A DNA stretch of 64,000 bases from Pelecanus crispus (lineage: Eukaryota; Chordata; Aves; Pelecaniformes; Pelecanidae): assembly GCF_030463565.1 (NCBI RefSeq), contig NC_134649.1, forward strand, positions 33,257,044 to 33,321,043, read 5' to 3'. The position numbers were made by a program, and so were the translations under genes. This document shows, in pieces, positions 8,424-20,900 of the stretch. Numbering within the stretch: the stretch's first letter is position 1; each line of letters starts with the position of its first letter. The notes below the pieces were generated by a model. It was not told the origin of the DNA and ran no database searches. It saw only the letters and a program-made list of their open reading frames with translations.

Positions 8424-11400
8424 CTTCTATCTTATAGGTGAGATTGTATTTTTTTAAGTGTGCTTAGCGAAGGCTAGTCTGTAGAATTGAAGTATTACAA
8501 CATGAATTGTACTCTGCGTTCTTAATAGGGCATCTCTTAGGGCTATCACTTGTTTGAATATTTTAATGTTCCCCTATGAGAAAGGAGGGTGTGAGCTTAG
8601 GCTGGAAGAAGATATTTGGCGTATTAGTTGGGACTCTCCGGGTAACTCTCCACGTCTCTGGGAAATCAGTGTATTTTAACTAATACAAAGCTGCATAGTA
8701 GTTACAGAGTCCTAGATGAATGCTTTAAAAACACTGTGAAGATGGAAAGCGGTAAGTCTTAGGGGTAGCTTTCTGCTTTGTTTTAGTAGTACTGGATTAT
8801 CACCCACAGACACCACTGAGCAGCCTTTCGCTAGGAACTGTGCAAATAAACAAGGCCTGGGAGCCGCAAGACTAAGGAAGCTCTGGTCCCAAGGACTCTT
8901 TCTTCTTCTCTCTCCTCCTCCTCTTTTTCCTTTCTTAGCTCTTCTGGAATCTCTGCGATATCTGCATTAGTCTTTCTTTCAATGGAGACAGTGGTGTTTA
9001 GATTTCTTTTCCTTGTGAAAATAAGCATCCTAGTACAACACTTGTAGGATCTTAATATCATTGAGACCCCTGCCCCTCTGTCACGTTTTGTTGACTGGGT
9101 TTGATGAAGAGTCATGAGAGGATAAGCAGAAAACTGTGTACATGAAGACATTTCAAATTAATCAATGAACCTTGTTTCCTAAGAAAACCAGGTAAGCAAT
9201 AATGTCAAAACCTGAAGTAGGAGGACTTCATCAAGGTTTGTAGTAGAATAACCATCTCTTCTGTAGATGCCTGGACTCTAATACTAGGATTTCTGCTCTT
9301 TCATGGTCTCTTTTTTAATAAAAGACCGAGCAGTCTTAAATGACACTGCCTTTTTGCTGCGCAGATTACTTCTTGTAAACAATGCTTAAATAGGAGTTTT
9401 TCCTTCACTTAAAGTAGGTGGGTGCCACGCGTGTTTTGGTTCGGCTTTTTCCACCCATTCAGATTTTGGCAGGTGACCTGATTGCAGATGCTTAGCTACA
9501 GTTCAGGTGAGTTGCTAGTTACAGAGGTAATCTTAACAATTTGTTCAGATTATGTGGACATTTAAAATGTGATCATTGTCCCTGGAGTCACCCTGAGCAG
9601 CAGCTTGCTGGTTTTCAAGGTCACTGTTTATACTGCTGTGGCACTTCATTTACACTGGTTTATTTGCTGTTACACTTGAGGACACTCGTGTTCACTACAG
9701 AAATGATCTTTCTTCAAACAGATGAGTTGGGAAGGAGACTAGTGGAATTTGATGTTATCTAAAAATGATGCAGCTATTAAACGAGCTTTGAGATTCTTTG
9801 AGAGTACTGATGAGAGAGAGGAGAGATGCGTCTTGGGTTTTTTTTTTTTTTTTCTTTAAGAGTAAACTATGCAGGGCTGAGCGACCTCCTCTCCCATTTT
9901 GGCTGATTGGAGTCGAGGGCTCTCGGCATATTTCAAGAGGTGCTCTGTCTTGCAGAATTGGGTCATCGGTTGAAAGTAATGGTGGTGGTGGGGAACCCTG
10001 CAAGGTTTTGCTGTTTGTCACTTAATCTTTTTCAAGGATGTAAGGGACTGGAGCAGTGATATTGAAGTAGATATCAAGTGGATTAGAGAAGATGAATTCC
10101 ATCTTGATGTATTTAGAGGCTGTAGACTCTATTTCTTCTGGGGATGGGTGAGAGAAAGCCATAAATAGCACCTTCAGATTTGTCATTGTTTCCAGAAGAA
10201 ACCGATCAAGTCAGGAAGTGAAGGCACTTCCCCTCTTATGCTGGGTGCACTTTTATTACAAATGGCTCTGTAAGTTCTGTGGGCGTCTCGCCTCTCCATA
10301 CTGGAGTAAGTGATGCCTTGGCATTTCTTATCTCTTCCTTGGTGTCTGGACCTGTGAAAATATATATAAATGTAAGATTTTTCTTTTTATTGGGGATATT
10401 TTTTCTTTTTGTAGCTTGACTGAAGCAAATACATTTAGGAATATCTAGCTCCTTGGGAATTGTGGTATTGTGAACGCTTGCTGCTGGAGCATGCTCTTTG
10501 CTCAGTGCATGGGGAGCTATGGCCTCTGGTTTAAAAAAAGAAAGTTATTTGTCTTGAAATCATAAAACTTAAAATGTATTTTAAATCTAACGACTGTGAA
10601 ACTCCATTGTACTGTAAAGCCTTGTCTGAAACTAGGGTGGGTTTTTTTTGTAAGTATCTTTCTCTCTTGTCAAAGCATCTCTTCTTGAAAGGCGGCCACC
10701 GTTGGCCTCAGTGCCCATTAACTTTGCTCCAAGAATGAGGATGTGTGCTGAAAAAGCTGTGGTGTTTCTAAGCAGTGCTAAGAAATGCTATTGAAGCCTG
10801 ACAGGTGTATGTATTATATACACAGGCTTTCTCTCTCATTTATATATTAGTATTTATTTTTTCCTAATGTCGAGTTCCAAATGTGCCCCCATTCATGTGT
10901 AAGTACTAAACTGTTCAAGGGGTGTTTTAATACAAATGACAGGATCTGTACAACAAGATTCTTAAAGAAATGTTTGGGTGGGAAATGCCTCGCAGACAGG
11001 CAGGGTAAAAACACGGGATGCTTTCTTGCAGTTGGGCCAGCAGAACTCACATAATGCACATCCTAAAAGAGAAATTATTGAAGAAGGCAGTGGTTCCTTC
11101 CAGAATTAACTCTGCTCGTTGCTTTTAAAGTGTTACCATGAGGGTTAAACTAATGGCCTGAAGAAATAATGAAAGTGCAGGATCAGTCAAAAGTGTTACA
11201 TATATAGCACTAATTGGACAATTGAACTGAACTGATCAACTCCTTTTGAACAAATGTAACCATGGGCGCAGGCATATGAAAATCTTCCACTCTTTCAGGG
11301 AAGTTTTTTCTTCATTTGCAAAACAAGACTTAAATCAAGTTAGTGAGGCTTTTTAGTCCCGCTGCCAAGAGCAAAAGTCTGCTTTTTAAGGTGATTATTT

Positions 11401-12764
11401 TATGTCTTAAGTTATTTATTAAATTTTCGTAATACATTTGGGTGAGGGAGGAGGAACTGAATTTTGAATTCCCATTGCTGTTGTGGCCAAATCTTTTTGA
11501 ACTTACTCTCTATCAAATTTAAGTATGTATTTTGTCACTCCTCTTAATGAAAACCAGTGTATTTGGGGAAGTGGCTTGGCTAAGTAATCTAGAGTTTATT
11601 GTGATAATAAGCCAGTTCTAGATAATTCTAGCCTTGCTGCAAGTGTAGAGGGAGGGTGTCCAACAGCTGGTTCGTTTGGTTTTGTTTTCTCAACCAGTTC
11701 AGCTTATGTAAGTAAGAGACTATGACTGAAAACTGCAAAATCAGGGAAGAGACTGTCTTATTCTTCCAATCTGGGTACAAAAATAAGACAGCAGCATAAT
11801 AGCTGGAAGGACAAGGTGGCAAGAAGAAAATCAGCTTTCTTAATTGCAGTTAGTGTTGCTTGGTTTAACTTTTTGTACTTACTAAGTTGAAAACCAAAAT
11901 ACTATTTTCTTTGTATCTGCTTTCTCTGTATATGCTTTTAAGATCAGAATGTTACTTAGCTAAGTAAAATGAAAGTGCAGGTTTTATTGCTAATTGGAGT
12001 CCAATTTCCATCTAATGCAACTTGACATAAATTATAATTCTTATGATTATCCAGTAAGAAATACAGCAATTATCTTTTTATAGTAAAGCTAAGATTTTTA
12101 TTTAAATATTCAGGTTAAATCTTTCGCATTTATACTTTGTTTCCAAATAGCAGTTGAATCTTATTGGGAACTATTTTTAGGTTATTGAGAAATTGCAGTA
12201 TTAAGTAGTTTAATATGTTTTTATTTAAAGCAAGTTTATATAAACTCCCTTCTTTGCTGCTGTTATGTAGATAGTGGCATCATAATATGCTTTGTCAGTC
12301 TTTATCATTCTTATATGCAAATGTGAGAGATATATAATATATATATAATATAAAAAACCCAATATAACAACTGCCTATCAACTAGCAGAGGCACCTTCAT
12401 AGAAAAATAGCAGTGCTGATGTTTCTAAATAGGTATCTTTTCAGAAAGCTGGGTTATGGTGGTTACAGTGGTCAGGCTGGGAGAGTCTCTGAAACAAGCA
12501 GTGTATTTTGGATTTCAAAGACTAATAGTGTATGAATTCTTTATTATCTGCTCAAAGGGGAGAAATCTGTTTTACTGAAATGCAGAAACTTGATTTCTGA
12601 CAAACAGCATGGCAAAATCCACTTTAATGTATAAATTTAACTCTCTGAGATCCTACCTTAACAGTGGGATTTGAAAGAAAAATACCAGTGTGATAGATGT
12701 TGGAGGTGGCTGAGAAATTTCTCTACATTGCTGGAAGAAGAGCAGCTTCAAGTCTAGGTTAAGT

Positions 12765-13965
12765 TGCGATGTGCATAAAAACTGCCGTAATGTGTCAGAC
12801 CAGTAGGACACCTAGTCCCGTGTCTCACCTCAAAAACCTTTTGAAATGACGATAAGAAACAGTGAAGTAGAGCATGATCCTTCTCGCAGTTGGTGACGTG
12901 GCTGTGTAGGCTGCGTAGGAGCCAGAGATTTGACCTGTTCTCTGTCAGTTTGTCTAATCCTTTCTGAATCCACAACTTCCTGTGGTTATGAGTCTGCAGT
13001 TTAATTATGTGCAATGTGAAAAGGTGCTTCAGTTTGTGTTTTCTGGTTCTTGTGGTAGCAGAAATAGTGAATAACCTTTCCTTATTCTTCTTTTTCATAC
13101 TAGTTTTGATTTTACACATCTCTCTTGTACTCTTCTGTAGTTCCACGGTTCAGCTTGAAGAAGGAACCGGTTTTATTGTACAGAAGATGCTGAAGTCTAT
13201 CCATAGCTTGCGTGTGTGTGTGCAGTGCTGGCCCAGGATAGGACTGCTCTTTCTGGCTGTGGGTATTTCTTCACTTTCCTGTAAAACTGAATGATACATT
13301 TATCTGTTAGTATAGAAGTATTGCAAGCTTTTGCTCTTCTTTGATACCTTTTTTGTGTATCTTCTAGTCTTGCCATGGCTGTTTGACACCTGCACTACAT
13401 GTTGTCTCAAGGTGCTCTGGATTTCTAGAATTGTAGCACCGTGTTTTCTGTTTTCTTCTCCATTCTTTGGGGCTCTTAATGAAATGATGCTCCGAGAGAA
13501 TTAGTCATAACAATTTCAAAATTCTGAGTTGAAGTAGCTAATTTAGATCTCATTGTGTAGGTGAGGTTATTCCTTTCTCATGTCTTATTGTCCTGCCTTT
13601 AGTTTCATCTTCTATTATCCTTCTGCAGTTCTTAGCAAACATTTATTTTTCATGTCTTAAATAGTTCTGTATTGTCTTAAAACTTTGCACTTATTTCATG
13701 TTTGTGTGCTTCTCTTGAAAAGCAGGACTCAGTACAGACTCATTAGTCCTCCTTGTATTGTGAAAACTTACTTTTTATTTCTGTCATTACTTTCTGTCTT
13801 TATAATCAACCTTTAAAGTACGAGATGATCTTCCAGAAAGTGCTCCAAAATGATTCAAGTCTCTGTGGACGATAGTAGGTCCTGGAAAGATGGTACTGTG
13901 CCTGTGGACACCAATCTTGCAAGGTGTTTGCTTTCCTTCACTTGTGTTGAAAACGTTGAATAGGA
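12765..13965 (-). mobile_element. ancient CR1 LINE, about 1.2 kb, antisense
   Basis: Read on the + strand, the sequence follows the reverse complement of CR1 families known from turtles, crocodilians and birds, starting at the 3' UTR. Landmarks in order are: CAGACCAGTAGGACACCTAGT (tail, about 12798); CCTGTGGTTATGAGT and TTTAATTATGTGCAATGTG (about 12978-13020); GGTTCTTGTGGTAGCAG and AGTGAATAACCTTTCC (about 13043-13082); GATTTTACACATCTCT; TCTCAAGGTG then TTTTCTGTTTTCTTCTCCAT (about 13408-13466); GCTAATTTAGATCTCATTGT (about 13538); and GGACTCAGTACAGACTCATTAG followed by GTGAAAACTTACTTTTTATT (about 13725-13780). Frames are destroyed throughout. Open frames overlapping it on both strands are chance remnants. 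The right border is uncertain. Confidence 0.7.
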
Positions 13966-16900
13966 ATTACAGGTGCTCAGAGCTTCCCACAGTGGAAACC
14001 TGAACAGTGTGCACCAGTCTGATGGATTTTCTTTCTTCTGTTTCGGGTAGGTATTTCCGTACTCAGCTCACAGGCAGAGGGCATGGGAAGAAGTATGCTG
14101 GGAGCTCAGGGGAGATGTGCGCGAGGGTTTATATGGCCGCAGCTTCTGTCGTTGTTGGCCTTTGGACATTCATGCAGGTATTTTGCAGGGGAGGGGGCAA
14201 AGGAATTAAACTGGATAAAACTGAATTGTATCCTTATAGCAACATTAATACTGAAAAAATATTTCCATATGCAAAAGACTGTTAAACTAGCAATTCTTAG
14301 CAGTTACAATGCACAATTCTCTTTTTATGTAAGAGTTTTCATTGTGATGGTGGAGGATGTATAAACTGGAAATGCTAATACCAATTCTTATGTGTTTCTG
14401 TTATGTTTTTTGACCACCCTTTCACCTGAAGTGACCATTAAACTTTTTTTTGGCCTTAATGACCAGGTTGCGTCCTATTCTTAGTAACACTCTTACTTCT
14501 TGAAGTCATTAAATGAAGTTATCTCTCACTGGATCTGCTGTGCAGCATGTGGTAATGAATTTAACACTGGTATTTTCAACACTGGAAAAAATCTTACTCT
14601 GCATTTCCCAGGTTGTGAAGTTTTTTTAAATACTGTTAATTCAGATATGCATTCCAGACTTCCACACCACCACCAAGCCTACATGCTATGGTGAGAATAG
14701 ATCACCAGTTAGTTCAGTTTGGAAAATGGCAAAACGAACATCCCTAGTCTCAATGTAAGAGATCACATCAATCTCCTTGTATGGTGCCTTGTGGAGTTCC
14801 CTGTGTCTGACACCTGTGCGATGTGAACAGGAGAACATGAATTTTGTATTTAAGCCATATTATATGGGAATATACCACAACCCAAAGGATTTATATTCCA
14901 CATGAGTTACTTCTGTATAAGGTAGTAAGTACGTCAGAGACTGTTGGATTGAGAAGCCAGAAAAGTGGTTTCATTTTGCTGTTAATGGGTGTTTTTCTGT
15001 TGGCCCTTTGAAAAATCTATTTATTATTTCTCTGTACCTCAGCAGTTTTCTCTTAATTTTGTGGCCATTCACTACTTCTGGGGATGCCCAGCCCTGGTAT
15101 AGAAGAACAAGCTTTTAATCTTGTGTGTTTAGAAGACTATTTCTGTAACCGTAAGGGCTAACAAAGTACCTTACAAGAATTAAAGTTTAGATATTGCAGA
15201 GGTGTTGACCTCAGCTTTGGAAAGCTTTTAGGGAGTATTTTTTTCTAGGCCAGTTCTTCACTCAATTTATGTGCTTGCTTTGCAAAGAGATCTGATAATT
15301 CATTTTTTTACATTCTTCTTACTCCTAGAAGTGATCATGGCAATGCTTGTCTGCAATTTCCGGTTGCAGCTGAGGGCAGCACTTAAGTGTGAGATGGTGT
15401 AATTTACATCCAACGCTGCACTTCCTGCTTAATGTTTTGCTAGCAACTCCATATCTATACAGAACAAATCAAAACAGACTTGGGCTGTCAGCAGAGATGT
15501 TTCTTAAGCACGACCAGGCAAATGGTTTTCTTTTACAATTAATCAAGAGTATATTTAAAATTGAATCTCACAGCGGAAGCACATGATTATAATACATACA
15601 GGTATTTGTAGTGGTTTCAGCTCTTAAGAACTTCCATGGGCCTACAGTTAGATGCAGAATATTGACATGGGGGAAGACAATCTAGGAGAGTTCATAAAAG
15701 AACTTTTTAAGGTAGTGTTTTCAGGATGAGGGCATCCTTTGATTTTTCTGAGGCACTGGTTTTATTACAGCCTGCTGTAAGATTAAAATTCTGATTTAAT
15801 AATCACAACTATTGATTCCGAAGTTGAAACAGAACTTGAATAGGAAGTCTTATCTCTCTTTTGTATTTATATGTTAACAACAGAAGGAAGGTTGCATGAG
15901 CCAGCAGAGTGATGCCTGAAAAAATATCCACTGAAATTTGCAAGGAAGGGGCTGCAAAAGTAATTTAATGAAAAAACAAATGTTTGGATTTGAAAACAAC
16001 GTTATGGTACTGTAACTATTGCAGTGTTGTCAGGATCAATCTTGAAATTGTACTCCTAAAAATAGAGGAATCTTCTTCTTTCCCCTCTCTCTTTTGAGCC
16101 CTTAGGCTCAAGTCTTGTTTTTCTCTCTATATGAACAGAAGTGCAAAAAAACCCTTAAAATGAGAACAGATTTTCATGTAATTTTACTACTCCTGATGCT
16201 GGGGTAATAAGAACATCATGACTTACTGTGAGCTCTTCACTAAAACTGTGTGCTGTCACTATTCTTAGGCCTTTAGGCCTGTTAATGTTCTTGTGATTTG
16301 AAGTTTGTATCGTTGAAAGCTGTTGTCTTTATTTTTTTTCTCTTTTTTTAAGCTTTCAGTACTTTTTAAAGGGAAGAAAGGAAGGAAGCATATCAGTTAA
16401 TGAGCAATAACAAAAGGCAAGGACGTATTTTTGTGCTGTTGCCTGGAGAGAGAGAATTCCATGATTTAGCACAGCTCATAATACTGTAATTCCATTTAGG
16501 AGGAAAAGATAGGAGGGAAAGCCATGTTTTGCCGTCACAGTTTGTACATGCAAAGAGTGATAGAGTCTTAGTAGCAACTCAGATGGAGCTTTAGCAAGTT
16601 AAAACAGCATTTCACTGGATAACACAGAATCAGCTCACGAGGTACAGTGAAAATAGGTGGCCATTTGGCTCCCAGTCAGAAGGCTTGAAGATCATGGTTG
16701 GTTGAAGATGTTCCAAGATCAAATGTGGGGACTTTTGAGGATTATTTATGTTGACGTCTGACGTCTCTCAGAATTAATCAATCTACTAAGACCTCTACTG
16801 ACTTCCTAGCCATTCCAGTGTATATGTTTTTCTCAGTTTTCCAGACTTAAAATGCCACTTGTAAAGCCTTGTTGCTCTGAAGTGTTTTTTTCAGCCTGTT

Positions 16901-17910
16901 ATGAAACTTAACTTAAGCATTTCACAGAAAAGGCTTGGGTGCTGCTTTAATACCCAAAGTGTATTAAGTAATCCAGTCCGTAAGGTGTGAAGCAACTGTA
17001 TTTCTGTGCTTTTAGCCTCTTTATTATTGCTGCTTGGACATGATGTTAAAAGGTGTGCTGTCAGTGGAACTGAAATAGTGGCCAAGTTCTGCATGGTAAG
17101 TAATTATAGCAGGAAAAGGATTTTCTTTTTGCATATGAAAAGTTAAGTGTTAGGTCATCAGGACAGTCAGGAGAGTGTATTAATGATACAATGGCAGTGT
17201 ATTGAAGCCAGCTTCTTTTTGTGAGATTTGTTGGATCTTACAGGTAGAACGAAGAACATCTTACGCTACCCAGATCTACAGTTTCAAATAGACTGTAAGT
17301 AAATGTGTCCTGTAAATATCTACTGGTTGAATAGAATCTTTCTAAGCCTGTGATGAAGCTTGGGACATTGACATTTCTGGGATCCCTTCAGATGCAAAAA
17401 GGAAATTTTTTTGGTTATCATTATAGCATCCCTCCTTTAGATAGGCATTTGTTTCCATTAAAAACATATTTGCTGATCTGAACTGGAACCCTTTTAAAAC
17501 AAAATGCGAATGAAATCTTGGAAAGCAGTGGGAGACCTCAGGACTCTGCAGTGAAAGGATTGAACTCTGCCATCCACAGCCTCTTATGAATAAAGTTAGC
17601 CTTCTAAAGATAAAAGGAAATTCAATTACAAAGCAAGAAGGGGGGTGAAGGGGTGTAATTAAAACACATAATCCTAAAAACAACATGAACAGTGCTTTTT
17701 TCATGTTACACTTAAAGCAGTCTGCTTTGTTTGTGCAGTTGCTATTGCTTAAGATTATCGATTTAGTTTCCTAGGGGAAACACTTTTTGAGAGGATGCGA
17801 AAAGGATGGCGTCTGTTGGTGTAACTGGCAGCATAATTTCACGCAAGCATTGTACTTAGGAGCAGCTTGGTGGAGAGTTTTCCTTTACAGCTTGCTGATC
17901 TTTCTCTGGG

Positions 17911-17931
17911 AAAAAAAAAAAAAAAAAAAAA
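17911..17931 (+). repeat. poly(A) run of 21
   Basis: A pure A21 tract preceded by GGG. It could be a retroposon tail, but I recognise no element upstream and see no target-site duplication. Confidence 0.7.
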
Positions 17932-20900
17932 GGCAGAAAATGAAGTGCTCCTTCTGCTTTTTTCTCACGCTAACAGCAGTTGTCCTACCAGACAGAGGAT
18001 GAGTGCTTCAGACAGCAGGAGAAACCAGAGGCACCACGGGAACAGCTTGTTCTCTCCTGTTACATGTACACCAGTGGTAGCTTCCCAAAGTTTAGTAGTT
18101 TGGACCCTGATTCTCAAAGCATTTGGAGTCCAACTCGCATTGAAGAGATCGATGTTGGTGCCTAAAACCTTTAATAGGATATATGGCCTGAGGTCCACAT
18201 TAATCTGGGAACATGAAAAATCTCTTTAGAGTTTTGTGATAAATGTTAATGCTGTGTTGTAGTAATTGCACATCTGCTCTGTGTCACTGTTTCTCTGCTA
18301 GTTAGCTGCTTAGTCTTACATTAATGGCAGGAGCTGGGTTAGAGCACCTGTCTTCTTGGTGGTGAAGCACTCCCTGGCTGGAGCTAGAAGCGTTTCATTA
18401 CGAGGACTGGCTTTTATGATAAAAATATTCTGATTCCATCTAGTGGGGTGAAGTTGTACATACACACGCTGACCTGCTCACCGCAGCTCTGTGTTGGAAA
18501 TGAGTACGTGTAGGCGTACACGAGTAATTGAAGTTGACAGGCTGTCCCTCTTTCAGACCTCATTCCTTCAGGAACTGTAGCTGTTTTGATTTCACAAACA
18601 TGGATGATGTCTGATTTGATGGAGAGGAAGAAGTTGTGGGGAAGGAAAGGTGGGAGGGAGCTGGCAAAAGAAAAATGAGGATGAGTATAGAGATCAGGAT
18701 TGAACATGGACTTCACAGTCAAGATGTTTCAGAAGGTCTTTTGAATGCTCTTCTCTTATGCTTTTAATACCATTCAAAACCTCATCTCTTTCCCAGAACT
18801 CTGGAGTTAAGTATTACAATTTCCTTGGGTTATTTAATACTTAAGACTGATAGCCTGATAAAATATTAGTGCCATTATTTCATGAGTTATTTTATGCAAA
18901 AAATTTCTCTGCGAAGGAAATACTTTGAATTACTGTACAGAAAGAGTACCGATTTCTTGTAGTAGTTGATGTGCGTATCTTGTTCTCTGTTCACATACTG
19001 TATGCAAGTTTATAGAAAAATTGCTGCTTATATTGAGTGAACTTGGGAAAAAAAAAAGGCATGCAAGTTTTGTAGTGAGTTTTATTAGTCAAAAAACATT
19101 CTTCTCTCATTTAGTCTTTTACCTGGTATACCTGATGCCCTGTTTCTCTGCTTTTGTAAAAATAGCTCGTGCTGTCAGTTTAGTTCCTTTGATAAAACTA
19201 ATAATTAAAAAATACACAAGTAGAAACTAAAAGCAGCTATGCATTTCAGCTGGAGACAGCAAGTGTGTAATCACACTGCTCAGATGAACAGGTTCCTGGA
19301 ACCAGGTTGCAACCAGTGCATTTGCATTTTGAATCTATAAAAAAGGTATGATCCTTTCAGAAAAAGTCACTGAAAAAACTGTTTTCGCAAAAGATGAGCA
19401 TGCTTATTTTCTCTTGATCTAGTAGGGAATACAGGTGGATGAACCTAAATGTGTTGATAGTATTTTCCATTAATTGAAATATTTGGATGTGACTCAGATT
19501 GTTCCCTGAGGACATGTTTCGTGGCGGCTCTTGTCAGACAGAGAAGTCCCAGGCTTCAGTTTGAAACTGGTATTTCCCAAACACATGTTTTGCAATTTTA
19601 AAGTTTCACAGTGGCTTTTAAATGACTTGTGACTCCGTAGTCCTTCAAGGAACTTCATCTATGATGGGCTCGATAATAAGCTGTGGGCAGCATGATGGTG
19701 TTGCTGGGGAATGGAGCTGGGAATGGGGGGAAGATCTTTATGGTGGCTAAAGCAACTTTTGGGATCCATTGAATTAATGGTGGAACTGCAGTGCAAATAT
19801 TTGGGTCTTGAAGACTGTAAGAGTAACTTTCATGTGTTTCATTAAACATCTTGGGGAGAAATTTGAGTATTGGCAGAGAACCACAGCAAGGGGAAGGCAG
19901 AGGCTTCTAAAAATCAAATACAGAAAAAACTTTCCCTGAGAGTTTAGTAAGTCTCATGTGTAATGCTGAATGTTGAGAATCTTTGTGGATCATCATAACA
20001 GCTTGGGATGTTGCTATAGTGCACTATCATATTGTACAAATGTGTTCTAGATGTTTCTGACATTTCCTCATACAAAAAGTTGCAGCGCTCAACGGTTTCC
20101 ACGTGCTGTAGGTGCTGAAGAAGCGTAGAGAATGACCTACAGAACAGATTAAATACAAGGCAGTTGCACATGCTCACAGGTGTGTCTCAGTTCCTGCTCA
20201 ACAGAAATTTGCCATTTTTACCATTACCACTTTTATAAGAGTTAGGTATTTTTATAAAAAAATCCTAAGGCACCAACACTCTGTCTTACCTTTTGTGCAT
20301 GCTTGTATCTTCCCACCTTTGACAGTGGGTTGTTAACTCTGAAGCCTAATTATTATTGCCACTACAATTGTGGGGATATACTTCTGCCAGCACTTGCCTT
20401 CAGCAGTTGTTCTGTTTTGTTTTTGTCATCATTAGGATTGTTCTGTAACAAGGCATGCATGTATGTGTTTGCAGGCTGTAGATGTATGTTTGAGATGGCT
20501 CCCTTAATTGACTTGGTCATAAAATATCTTCTCTGCCAACAAGGTGAATTATTTCATACACTACTAATACGAAGTTACACAGAGTCCCCAAATGTGCATG
20601 ATACCTTTCTTTATCTGTTGTCTAAAGTTTGCTTCAGAGAAGCAAGTGGAAGTTATTTAGTGGAAAGTGAGACTAGTTTTAGTTTATCCACCCGAAAAAC
20701 TTGAAGAAGGGTGGCCTGTGATTTGGAATTTTGTTTTAAAAAATTATAAATTGCAAAGGCATTGGCTTAACTCTCCTGCAGATACGCTGATACGGAGTTG
20801 ATCCTTATGACTTGTTATCTTGTTCCCTTCAATAACCAATCAACTGTAAACCAGTAATTTTTAGCAAGATTATTTTAGCTTGAACTTTATTTAAACTACT

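Larger units (their letters stand above)
4399..12764 (+). other. SFMBT1 first intron, part 1
   Basis: From the proposed first donor through the rest of the CpG island into AT-rich intron. Beyond 5560 I see no exon, no dispersed repeat I can name and no RNA gene. Minor items are a TTA repeat (8399-8423), a T run (9838-9853), an AT-rich microsatellite (12330-12352) and an 11-bp hairpin (6487-6514). Confidence 0.6.

Noticed and set aside
12754..13294. Overlapping frames on both strands (130 codons minus, 95 codons plus)
   Set aside because: They lie inside the decayed antisense CR1 and do not follow its reverse-transcriptase frame continuously.
17911..17931. Poly(A) run as the tail of a processed pseudogene
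   Set aside because: No recognisable cDNA-like sequence or polyadenylation signal precedes it, and no flanking duplication is visible.
20303..20704. A 133-codon plus-strand frame in the intron
   Set aside because: No family resemblance, no splice or promoter context, and a length expected by chance in 64 kb.
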